Shown here: one piece after another, positions 40,301 through 52,300 of the stretch
Layout of the letters: each line of letters starts with the position of its first letter
How positions within the stretch are numbered: the first letter of the stretch is position 1
Assembly: GCA_963573305.1 (NCBI GenBank)
Contig: OY754330.1
Coordinates: forward strand, 1,426,001-1,490,000
DNA: 64,000 nucleotides
Reading direction: 5' to 3'
Origin: Pyrrhosoma nymphula
Taxonomy: Eukaryota > Arthropoda > Insecta > Odonata > Coenagrionidae
The notes under the pieces: model-generated
The model's input: only the letters and a program-made list of their open reading frames with translations
Told to the model about the DNA's origin: nothing
Databases searched by the model: none
Position numbers and translations under genes: made by a program

Positions 40301-43300
40301 TTCCACAAACTTTATTCCGCTGGCACGACACACCACCGCACTGTGGCATACTTATGTGCATTTAGCGGTAGGTTGGGTACGAGAATATTTATAGACAGGG
40401 TTCTAGGCGAGGAAAGGAGTGAGAGTCTAGATGAGGGGACCGCACGCCCCCACTTCTTTCCTCGGCAAGCTATATAAGCACGAGCCCTGTCTATAAATAT
40501 TCTCATACCCAACCTACCACTAAATGCACATGAGTATGCCACAGTGCGGTGGTGCGTCATGCCAGTGGAATAAAGCTTGTGGAAATTTCAAAGTTGGTGG
40601 TTTTCTCAACATGGAAATCCAAAAATAGAGATGAAAAGTAGGGAGGGGGAAGGCTTATATTTGGAAGAGGGCTTTCAGACAAATACATTATACATCGACC
40701 CTGATACTGTTACTAACAGTAATACCAGTAAGTAATAATGATACTTATCCACTTCCCTGACAAGCCCGCATATATTTGGGCACCGAGGTGGTGCAAAATC
40801 TGACAAGCCCGCATATATTCGGGCAAGTCCGCGATGTCCGTATATTTTTCTTTACGCCCGCATATAGTCGGCCGATGCTAGTAGTTTGCGTTCCTGCCGT
40901 CTCCTGCACTGTTGAAGGTCCAGAGCCAGCGATGCGGCAAGTGGCGCTCTTTTCAAATAGTGATTTCTAATGTTAAAACAATGGTCATTTTTTGGTAATA
41001 TTTCTAGCAATTCGAGGGTTATAATTTTTTACGCACTGAAAAGTTATCCCTTTATGAAGTTTCAATCACCTACATTGTCATTCGTAACTATCCATCTATT
41101 TACTTCATGCATGGAGTTTCTTTTGCAAACTTTTTACGAAATTTACAACTTCAATTCTTGTCATTTATAGATAATTATTGCAAATTTATGATGTAAAAAT
41201 TCCGCTTCACATGACAAAAAACTTTATAAATGAGTAAATAATTTTTAAATTAGTTATTTTCATTTATATTTCGTCATTCACTCTTCATGAGCATTCAAAT
41301 ACATTTTTCTACAGCATTTTAGCGGTCATTATAAAAATTGCAATTTCAATTTTGCACTAATTTTCACTGCTACGATGAGTTCCACAGTAATTGGAATAAA
41401 ATATTTCTCTAGCAACAGAACATGAATCTTTCCTTGCCTTATTTGTTACTATAGATATATATTTGTTTCCTTACATGTTTGTTACTATATATATTTGTTA
41501 CTACATATATTTGTTACTTTATATATATTTGTTACAATATATATTTGTTACTATATATATTATCTGATTCTATATTATACGTCCGCACATTTTTCTTCCG
41601 ATAATTTTTATATATGTTGGAAATGCCTTTTGAACCGTTCTCTTTAGATAAAATGGCGTAAGCGTAAATGTTTAGACATGTTGCGAATGTTATTTCATCA
41701 GCCCCTTTCATTTTTCTACTTCGAATACTGGCGGAAGTGGTGAAACATATTTATGAAAACAGCTATACGATGAAGACGTCTAAAGGTCGTACGTTCTCAA
41801 TACAAACCAACACAAGTGCCCTGTGTATGTGCTACCCTAGCCCACATAAGTACAAGAAAAAAGGAGAGATAGAGATAAATCCCAAACATGTGTAATGCCT
41901 TCTATTGTCATGTTTGACGCTTTCCTGAGGTCAGAAAACACCCGCTCAAGAGCCGATGGCCCGCTAAGCAACCTGGCGCCTGGTTTCATGTCGTGCTAAT
42001 CTGCCACCTTTTGATCCCCTAGCTACTTTCCCACCAGCCAACCCTTTACTAATGGGTTTTTCCCGATATCAATTTACCGTTAGTTGAAAAATCCATGCTG
42101 TTGCGGTACGCACACGTGTGTTTATTTTCCAAGAAATGGTAGGAACGGAAAAGAAAAATTTTATGTTGAGATTGGAGATGAGCTTTTCACACTAGGGGCG
42201 AGGTCCTTTGCATATCGTTTCCACGAGTACTTTTTCGGAAGGACGATGGTGACAGCTTTTTGTTGATTTTCAGAGCATAAACATCCTTGATTTTCAGAGC
42301 GGACGCACTTTTTCGCTGAAATTCCACCGATGCAAACATTGCATCTTTAGTTAGAACATTTTCGTCCTAATACGAGCGGTGTAGTAGGAGTGAATTCTAT
42401 GGTGAATTCTTTGTTTTCGCACGGTAACATTTGGCAATCAAAAATGGATTCCGGAGAGGAATCAGTGTTGACCAGCAGTGATTCCGAGGTTATGGAGAAT
42501 GAAGTTCCTGGCTCCTAGTCCACTCTCTCCGGAGAAACAAACTCCGAATCAGAAGGCGCAGCGGAACATTCGCGGAAAGCGGAGTGGGAAAAAATGCTTT
42601 CAATGAATCCTCCTCCGGCACCACCTAGTATTCTTTTTGAATCAAGAAACAACGTACAAACATTCGTGGGAGTTATGCAACCTGCATGACGACGACTTTC
42701 GCCCTGAAAATGTTATAGCAAAATTCATTTTATGGCTAAAATCGAGAAACTTTCTTTTACTTGATTCTCTTTGAAGAGAGCTGGATTCCCTTTCCTCAGT
42801 GTTCCATACGAGTCAGTGGAGTGTGATGCGAGCAAGTCGGCTAGATCTGGAGACGTATAAAAGCTATTCGTTGTCAGGAAATATCATAGGCAAAATAATG
42901 GCTTCATTAGAGTCATCATCACTTTTGAGGCCATGGGTAAATAGGCAAAGTCTTTATCCAACACAGTCCCCTTTCCCGTATAAATTGTCGTGGACCACAC
43001 GTTTCCAGTTCTCGATTCACAAAGAACAAATACTTGCCAAATGAAGCTCTTTTCATAGGCATGAACTGCCGCCACCCCAATCTTCCCTTGTACAAGAGTA
43101 GGCTCTTTTCGATGGTAATGTCCGTCTCTGGTGTTCTAACTAAAAATGCAATGTTTGCATCGGTGGAATTTCAGCGAAAAAGTGCGTCCGCTCTGAAAAT
43201 CAAGGATGTTTATGCTCTGAAAATCAACAAAAAGCTGTCACCATCGTCCTTCCGACAAAGTACTTGTGGAAATGATATGCAAAGGACCTCGCCCCTAGTG

Positions 43301-46300
43301 TGAAAAGCTCATCTCCATGCTCAACATAAAATTTTTCTTTTCCGTTTCTACCATTTCTTGGAAAATAAACACACGTGTGCGTACCGCAACAACATGGATT
43401 TTTCAACTAACGGTAAATTGATATCGGGAAAAACCCATTAGTAAAGGGTTGGCTGGTGGGAAAGTAGCTCGGGGAGCAAAGGGTGGCAGATTAGCACGAC
43501 ATGAAACCAGGCACGAGGTTGCTTAGCGGGCCATCGGCTCTTGAGCGGGTGTTTTCTGACCTCAGGAAAGCGTCAAACATGACAATAGAAGGCATTACAC
43601 ATGTTTGGGATTTATCTCTATCTCTCCTTTTTTCTCGTACTCATGTGAGTTAGGGTAGCACATACACAGGGCACTTGTGTTTGTTTCTATTGAGAACGTA
43701 CGACCTTTAGACGTCTTCATCGTATAGCTGTTCCCGTAAATATGTTTCACCACTTCCACCAGTATTCGAAGTAGAAAAATGAAAGGGACTGATGAAATAA
43801 CATTCGCAACATGTCTAAACATTTACGCTTACACCATTTTATCTAAAAAGTACGGTTCAAAAGGCATTTCCAACATATATAAAAATTACCGGAAGAAAAA
43901 TGTGCTGATGAATAATATAGAATCAGATAATATATATAGTAAAAAATATACATTGTAACAAATACATATATAGTAACTGTGTTGGATATATGTAGTAACA
44001 AATATATATAGTAACAAACATATAAGGTAACAAATATATATCTATAGTAACAAATAAGGCAAGGAAAGATTCATGTTCTGTTGCTAGAGAAATATTTTAT
44101 TCCAATTACTGTGGAACTCATCGTAGCAGTGAAAATTAGTGCAAAATTGAAATTGCAATTTTTATAATGACCGCTAAAATGCTGAAGAAAAATGTATTTG
44201 AATGCTCATGAAGAGTGAATGACGAAATATAAATGAAAATAACTAATTTAAAATTATTTACTCATTTATAAAGTTTTTTGTCATGTGAAGCGGAAGTTTT
44301 ACATCATAAATTTGCAATAATTATCTATAAATGACAAGAATTGAAGTTGTAAATTTCGTAAAAAGTTTGCAAAAGAAACTCCATGCATGAAGTAAATAGA
44401 TGGATAGTTACGAATGACAATGTAGGTGATTGAAACTTCATAAAGGGATAACTTTTCAGTGCGTAAAAAATTATAACCCTCGAATTGCTAGAAATATTAC
44501 CAAAAAATGACCATTGTTTTAACATTAGAAATCACTATTTGAAAAGAGCGCCACTTGCCGCATCGCTGGCTCTGGACCTTCAACAGTGCAGGAGACGGCA
44601 GGAACGCAAACTACTAGCATCGGCCGACTATATGCGGGCGTAAAGAAAAATATACGGACATCGCGGACTTGCCCGAATATATGCGGGCTTGTCAGGGAAG
44701 TGGTTAAGGAAGGGCTGGGTATAATAGACAATCTGAGGTAAAATTTACCCTAGTAGAGAGCGTAGGGGATAACTTTTGCATGGAGTTGCCTTCACATTTA
44801 AGATCCGTGGGTGATTATTATGGGGAAAAAAGGTATTATATATGCCATCAATTAAGGCAATTCAAATCAAATTCACTCATCAAAACAAATTTATATGACT
44901 CATGCCTAGATTAAAATAGAATGAAGAGACCTGAAAAACATTATAACACCATGCATTTTTATCAACCTTGGATTATACGTACTGCCTCTTTTTAAGTCCC
45001 TCCCAACTACGTAAAATCAAGGTTTTACTGTAGTGATGTGGTTAGAATTTGATCAAATACCATATAATCCATGGATTCGAGATTCGATCGTATTCCTCAA
45101 AAAAGATTCGAACCCTGGCAATGCGGGTGGAACATGTACCACGTCACGGTAAACTGTTGTAATTGCTGTAAAATATCATCTCGGAAATTTAGCATCTCAA
45201 CATTGCATTACTATAGAAGTGTTGATATTTTGTGTGAAAATTCATTTTGTCATATATATGTTCTTAAGCGGAGATGTTATGATTACTAATCACTGTAAGT
45301 TTCATTTCAAATTTGGCGCATGTCACCCTCATGGCATCCCAATGCATCATTTTCAAAGCTGACATATGTTGACCACAATGCCTGCCATTTTCACCACATG
45401 TTCCCCCGAAAAGCTGAACATTTTTCTTTCATCTTTGAAAAACAAAGTTTTGAGCAGTAGAAAAATATACATCGACCTAGAATGCCCAGTACAACATTGT
45501 TTTTCTTTTCACGCTGCATAAGTATCAAAAATTTCACCAAACCATTTTTGTTGCTCCATCGGGCCTTGGTTTTGCGACGCAAATATATGGCCATGCATTT
45601 TAAGCAGAGTTCTGTGTCATGACTGTTCAGTTAAATTAAGTCCTGTCCTTCCTAAGCATTAATAAAGGGGTAATTTGTTTCTAAAAATGGATTTATTTTC
45701 ATTCAAATGGGAAAAATTAACTGAGATGGAAGTAAATGTCTTTTTCACCAAATGTTACAAAAAAGTGAGGTGGTTGTCTCCTTGTCATGGAATTCGAAAT
45801 CTGGCCTTCAGATTGACATTTATCGCAACCATAGTTATACACTGCATCACGCCATTTTTAAGCTAAATTCTGGTATGTATTAAAATTGCCCTATTGTTTT
45901 ACTTTTATGAATATTTAGACCTAACATTTTAATCTTTGAGTAAAATCACGAGAATCAAAACCAGTCGTGCCACAAGTACTTGTGTGAGGAAATTTCAATG
46001 AAATCACTCAATAGTGAAATAAGGTATTATTTTTTCACAGAAAAATGCAGTTTCTAAAGAAGTGATTATCGTCTCTTGTGGCATGATTTCGTATTTCCCA
46101 TGATGCTCTAAAAGCCACTTGCTCTCCGATACTTAATTCTTTTTCATGCAAAGTGTCACGAAGTGCTAATTTTTTACATCCTGTCAAGTGCATAATTTTG
46201 AGAGACTACTGTGTTCCATTCTGAAGTGGAGCAGCAGTAACTTCATTGCTATGAGCCGAGTTTAACCCCAAAATCTTGAGAATAAGATAAGTGGAAAATG

Positions 46301-49300
46301 CTGTCCTGACTCGATTATTAATATGTACCAAAAGACTCAAGACTAGAGACTTTGAAAATTACCACGGTATTTTTCGTAATTTACCACCCCCTTGAAAATT
46401 ACCACAATTTTTGGTAATTATCTAGATAATTCACCTGGGTCATTCCACGCCACTTCGGACAGGAGTTGACCCTTGACCTCTAAGATTTTGATGAAAATTT
46501 GTGAATATGTTTGCCTCACCAAATAATAAATATATTTTAAAGCGTTTTGCGAAAATCGAAAAAACAGATGAATAACGGACATTTTACAAAATGGCTGTTT
46601 TCGATGTCATGAAAGTTTCGTTATCATATATCACGGGTAAGAAACTAGCTAAAAAAGCACTTGATGGCTCATTTCCAATCAAAATTCTTTGACAAATGAC
46701 AAATTGCCGTAAAAATAGTGATAAAATGATAATTTGTTTAATAATTTAATGTTAAACAATTAAAAGCTTAAACTATTGAAGTTATTCACATTTAATTTTT
46801 CTCATTTTTTCAACTACTGTACCTTGTAATATTATAAATGTTATATTAAAATTTTGAGGGTGTTTTTCCATTTAAGAGAGAAAAATATTTTTTAATTTTC
46901 CCCTGCAACGACCATTTGATGTCAAATTACGAAGATTACTCCACATATGCCTAGTTTTTATCGCTTATCTATCAAATTCATACTTCCATGAGACAGAACA
47001 ATGGCAGATAAACTTCGATATAAAAATATATGGTTAAATTTTGACACCAAAAACTTCTTAAGGTATGTTTTTAATAAAAAATGGAACAATGTTGTCCCGT
47101 GAAAAACGATCTCGTAACCGATGGTTTCAGGTCATACGGACTTCTCAGTTATTCTTTCCTGGAATTTCTTAAGGGGGCGTTCATTGGTTCAATGTTATTA
47201 AATACTTATAATACACATTGTATGCGATGGGTTTTAGGGATTAAAATATGTGAATACAAATTAAAATTAAAAATTATAAACATTGTGTGGCGTGGGGCAC
47301 TGGCTATACGGGCGATTGCTTCCCACAACTCCTCTCCCACAATTCCTCTACCCAGTCTACCTTTTAGTCTTGAGTTTTGCTGACCTCTGTTTGGTCACGG
47401 TCCTTGCCATTATATCTGTGCTTTGATATATGGTGAAGTGTTATTACGAATTGTGTTGTATTTTGTGGCGTGAAATGGGTCGCAACGGAGGCTCACTAGG
47501 ACAAGTTTTAAAAACACTGTGTTCACGCTCCATCGTTATAAAAATGAAGAGGAGTTTTCACACCGGGGCTTGCACTTACTACGACTGATAAATGGATTTC
47601 AAGTGAGTGCTTTGTGTCAAGAACACGAAACAGAGAACCTATTAAGATATCCGGCTCAGCTAACTAAATGCTCCGTCCCTTTCACGATTCAGAAAGCATC
47701 TGTCTGAAAACAGCTGAAAACTATTTCTTTCTAACTTCACGAGAAGTGTAAAATTATGAGTATTTCCAGGATAAAACAGGGTGAAAAACTGTGCATAGCT
47801 TATAGGAAGGCCGTCTATATTGAAGTGAATACGAATGAGACTTTACCGAAAGAACACGACCCAGATGATGAAAACAAGAAAACATCCACTTCTTCCGTGC
47901 ATCAAAACGAAGCATCAGATAACTTAGGCCTTCAGGAGTGCACCATCAATCTGGGGGAATAGGATCCGAGGAAAGATCAACTGATCATGAGTGTAGTACA
48001 AAAGTGTAAAAGAAGGATCCCAGCGTATTTTGAAACAAAAGAGATTAGTTTTAGGAAACCTGAAGGAGTCATTCACCCTGTTCAAAGAGAGATTTCTAAA
48101 AGAAGATATTTCTTTTTCCAAGTTTGCTCATTGAGATCTACGGAGTGGGTCCTTGCTGGAGCTTCAGGTATGCACAGTTTGCGTGGGCCTTATTCATCAA
48201 AACACAAAACTCATGTTCGAAAGGTGCTAAGCTTTCCAACTCAAGGGCGAAAATGATGAAACAGTTTTTAACTTGTACAGAGATTGTCTACTGATGGCTG
48301 TATGTGAGATTCCTGGGGAGATACGTTACTTTGGTAGTTGCAGCAAATGCCCGCCCATAACGAAACAGAGGAGTGTTAGAGAGTGTGCTTGATTCAAATT
48401 TCATAGAAGACGTATATTACCAGCAATGGGTGCAAGTAGATTCATCCACAATGGAAACGGTTAGCAAGACCTCAGATGAATTTAATGACTTTTTTGTGGA
48501 GAAAATTCCGAATTTGGTGAGGCATGATCACGTGGCGAAACAGCAGGCTGAATGTTTTTAATACACCAGGGAAAACTTAGCAGTGGGGGAAGCGATAGTT
48601 GTTGCTGACTTCTCAGAAAATTATTCCATTGTACTTCAGGAGAGCGTGTAAGGGGGCAAGGGAGCGGGAGAGGGTGCATTGGAACAATAGACAATCTAGA
48701 TTACACCCATTTGCCTGCTACTATCGCCTAGTTGAAGGAAAAGAAGTTAGCCCTCTAAAGCTTGTTGTCATATCACTGCTCATGTTACTGCGACTGTGCA
48801 TTGTTTCCAGCATTCACTAGTTCACTTTCTGAGAGGAACTGGAGCAAATTTGAAAAATTTGCATATACTTATCTGATGGATACACTGCACAATATAAAAA
48901 TAGATATAATCTCCTTAACCTAGTCCATCACGAAAAACATTTTGAAGTTGCAGCGGAGTGGCATTTCTTTGCCACCTCCCATGGGAAAGGCCCAAGTGAC
49001 AGGTTGGGTGGAACAGTGAAACGGTTAGCCGCGCGTGCTAGTCTGCAACTACCACTTAACCTTCAAATACGCCTTATCAGCTGCATGAGTGGGGTATAAT
49101 ATATTAATAAAATAATTATATAAAATATTAAGGGTATGACTTTCGCATATGTGCCTAATGTGGAAGTGGAGGATAAGAAAAAACATACAGCAAAAAGGTA
49201 CAAGCTCCTGCTGTGAAGGGAATCCGTTCGAACCACACAACAATACCACCGGGTGATGGATTCCTCATTTCAAAGACACAATCATCAGGTTCCTATGACC

Positions 49301-52300
49301 CTTTGATGCAAATGAGGGGAACAACTACAGTAGAACCTCTTTTTTACAAACCTCTAATTTACAAAATGACACCAATTTACAAACCATTCCGCCGGTCCCG
49401 ATCTTTGTATATAGGAAAACCATGTAAAATGACCTCCATTTTACAAAACCTCCATTTTAATGATTTACGAAGTGAGAAGCCCGTCCCTAGGAGTGACTGA
49501 CCTCTGTTTTACCAAGTACTTGAAATGATTTTGTCGCAATGTTTTGAGGTCAATGCATCACTCAATGTGTAAACATTCGGCACTATGCGAACATTTCAAG
49601 AATGAGCATTTCAAATACAAGAAATTGTAGAAAAGGTTAGAAAAACCTTAAAAACATTTTTAAATTTAATGCACGCTGCCTCTGCACATATTTTTGGGTC
49701 AAGTCTAGCGATGTTTTTCTCTGCGCGAACGACTGAAACCACAGGTTGCGCTCCGAGGGTGATAAATCGGGAAAGCCATCTCAAGTAAACAAAATTTGGC
49801 CCGATTTTAAGGTAGATATTTATTTGGCTTATACTTGTGGTAAACTTGAATTATATATGAACCTGGATACAAAGGCTTCTTTTCTAAAATGAATTTCACG
49901 TCAGATAAAAAGAAGAAAGAAATTACTAAGTTTCCTCTTCATTCGCTGTAATTTTAATGGCCTATAAGCGTAGGCTTTAGTAAAGTTTCCACCAGGGTAT
50001 ATTACTCTCTCAGGAAGCATGTGAATTGGCCAGCTTATCAAGTCTTTCTTGAAGATGGTCACCTGATTACATTGTAACGACAGTCTATACGGAGTAGCTG
50101 TTACAATGTCTTCGCTCTCAATAGCTGGTTTGAGTTTCTTCTTTCCCTTGTTATCAGTTCCTATGTCATCCGAGAGTGGCTCGCACCTATAACTTTGTTT
50201 CCAGAATTCTTTGAAGCCAGAAAATTACATTGTAAGCTGTGAGCGAGTGAAAATATTTTGGTTTCCAAGCGAGCAGAAGTCGCGCGCATTCAGTCAGAAT
50301 CACTCTCAACACGAGGTGGGCTGTGTTGGTGATATCCCGTGTGCCTATAAGTAAAACAATGGATAAAACACCGCTGAGCAAAAAAAAATGAGGAAGTCCG
50401 TGAGTTTGGTTACCATAAGGTCAATAATCAAGGAAGTATGTGATCGCGCGCAGACAAACAGAAATTGCTCACAAGTATGGCATTTCTTTATCGACATAAC
50501 AACAATCATGAATTCAAGCGAAAACATTTAGAGTCACACAACAGCATCGTCGAAAACCAAGTACATTTCATCGTCGAAGTTTGAACAGCTTGATTTGCAG
50601 ATGTATTATTATTATTTTTTTTTAAGTGTCGACGATCGTAAGTGCAACTTGCCTATAGCCAATTCTGAAGGAGAATGCTCAGATTTTGGCTCTTAAAATG
50701 AAGTGAGACAACTTAAAATCCTCAAATGGGTTGCTAGAAAAATTCAAGAGAAGACATTAAATCACTTCACTTAAAATCTGTGGAGAAGAAGGGTGTGTGA
50801 GCACAGAAGAGTTGAGCAGTGGCGTGAAATGCACGACGAAATTGTGTCAAAATATTCCCCTTGGGACAGGTATCATTTAAGAATACTAATTTTGTAATAA
50901 TACGTTACTTATGTTCAAATTTTGATGCAGTTTGAATATTTAATTTTTCATTAAAGTTTTACGCCGTTAGGTAAGAATTTGCGATCGCGACTTACAGCTA
51001 TCAGTACCCGCGAGTAAATAGTTCTCGCAAATCACCGCTAGATGTCAGCGCTGTAGAATGCATATGCGGGATTTTCAAATAAACTCAAGTATAGTTCTAA
51101 AATTGACTTTCATCAGCTACGAAATATTATTGAAGGTATTTCAAATGGTACGTTTTCTTCAAAAAAGGCATTCCCTAGTCTTTATACTGAAATATACTGG
51201 GTCAATTGGAACTTTGTTTTGAAATTTCTTAGCTAGAATGCATCCGTGGCATTCCCATGTTAAAGTGGTCTCTTTCAACACAAATTCGACTAATTATTCG
51301 AAAACGTATCCCCTGCACTAATTAATGCATATGCTAAAAATACTCCGTGGGATGAATTAATTCACTTACAGTAGAACCTCTATTTTACGAAGTTGAAGGG
51401 ACCCGAAAATATGAGCTTTGTAAATCAGAGGGTTTGTAAATTGGAGGTTATCTTTCAAGTAATCGAAAACCTCAACAATCCCAATCCAGTTTCAGTAGCG
51501 CACTTCATAAAGATAAATGGGATTAAAAGGAAGGTAATGTTTCAATAAAATGAATTACACATCCAGTTAAATGTTCAATAGAACAAAAGGAAATTAGAAA
51601 CCTACACTTCTTGTACATAGTGGCATATTTTTTATGCTCTCCTTAACAAAAATTAACAGAAACTTTAAAAACTGGTAAATATTTTTCTACAAATTTATAA
51701 TGGTGTGAACTTGGCTGCTGCAACTGAATTAATTTCTTGTAGCTTCAAGTTGGTAGATATCATAATAAGGGGAATAAGTGAATTAATTCATCCCACGGAG
51801 TATTTTAGGCATATGCATTAATTAGCACAGGGGATATGTTTATTGCTAGTCGAATTTGTGCTGAAAGAGGCCATTTTAACATGGGAATGCCACGGATGCA
51901 TTCTAATTAGGAAATTTCAAAACGAAGTTCCAATTGACCCAGTATATTTCAGTTTAAAGACTAGGAAATGCCTTTCTTGAAGAAAACGTACCGTTTGAAA
52001 TACCTTCAATAACATTTCGTAGCTGATGAAAGTCAATTTTAGAACTTTACTATAGTTAATTTGAAATTCCCACATATGCGTTCTACAGCGCTGACATCTA
52101 GCGGTGATTTGCGAGAACTATTTACTCGCGGGTACTGATAGCTGTAAGTCGCGATCGCAAATTCTTACCTAACGACGTAAAACTTTAATGAAAAATTAAA
52201 TATTCAAAGTGCATCAAAATTTGAACCTTCAATAATATTTCGTAGCTGATGAAAGTCAATTTTAGAACTTTACTCTAGTTAATTTGAAATTCCCACATAT

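Larger units (their letters stand above)
40749..44703. mobile_element. piggyBac-like element with 1.6-kb inverted repeats
   Basis: The termini CCACTTCCCTGACAAGCCCGCA are present at both ends in inverted orientation; the right one is followed by TTAA (44704-44707) and the left is preceded by TTAT (40745-40748), a one-base decay of TTAA. The arms (about 40800-42360 and 43115-44703) are nearly identical. The left end has an extra partial duplication of its first 55 bp. The 750-bp centre holds a piggyBac transposase fragment. Confidence 0.8.
39077..45030. mobile_element. Tigger/pogo-like shell split by a later insertion
   Basis: The ends CAGTAAAACCTCGATGTAATGCC and, inverted, CAGTAAAACCTTGATTTTACG are each flanked by TA (39075-39076 and 45031-45032). 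No transposase is seen in the shell sequence, which is about 2 kb once the inner element 40749-44703 is removed. Confidence 0.65.
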
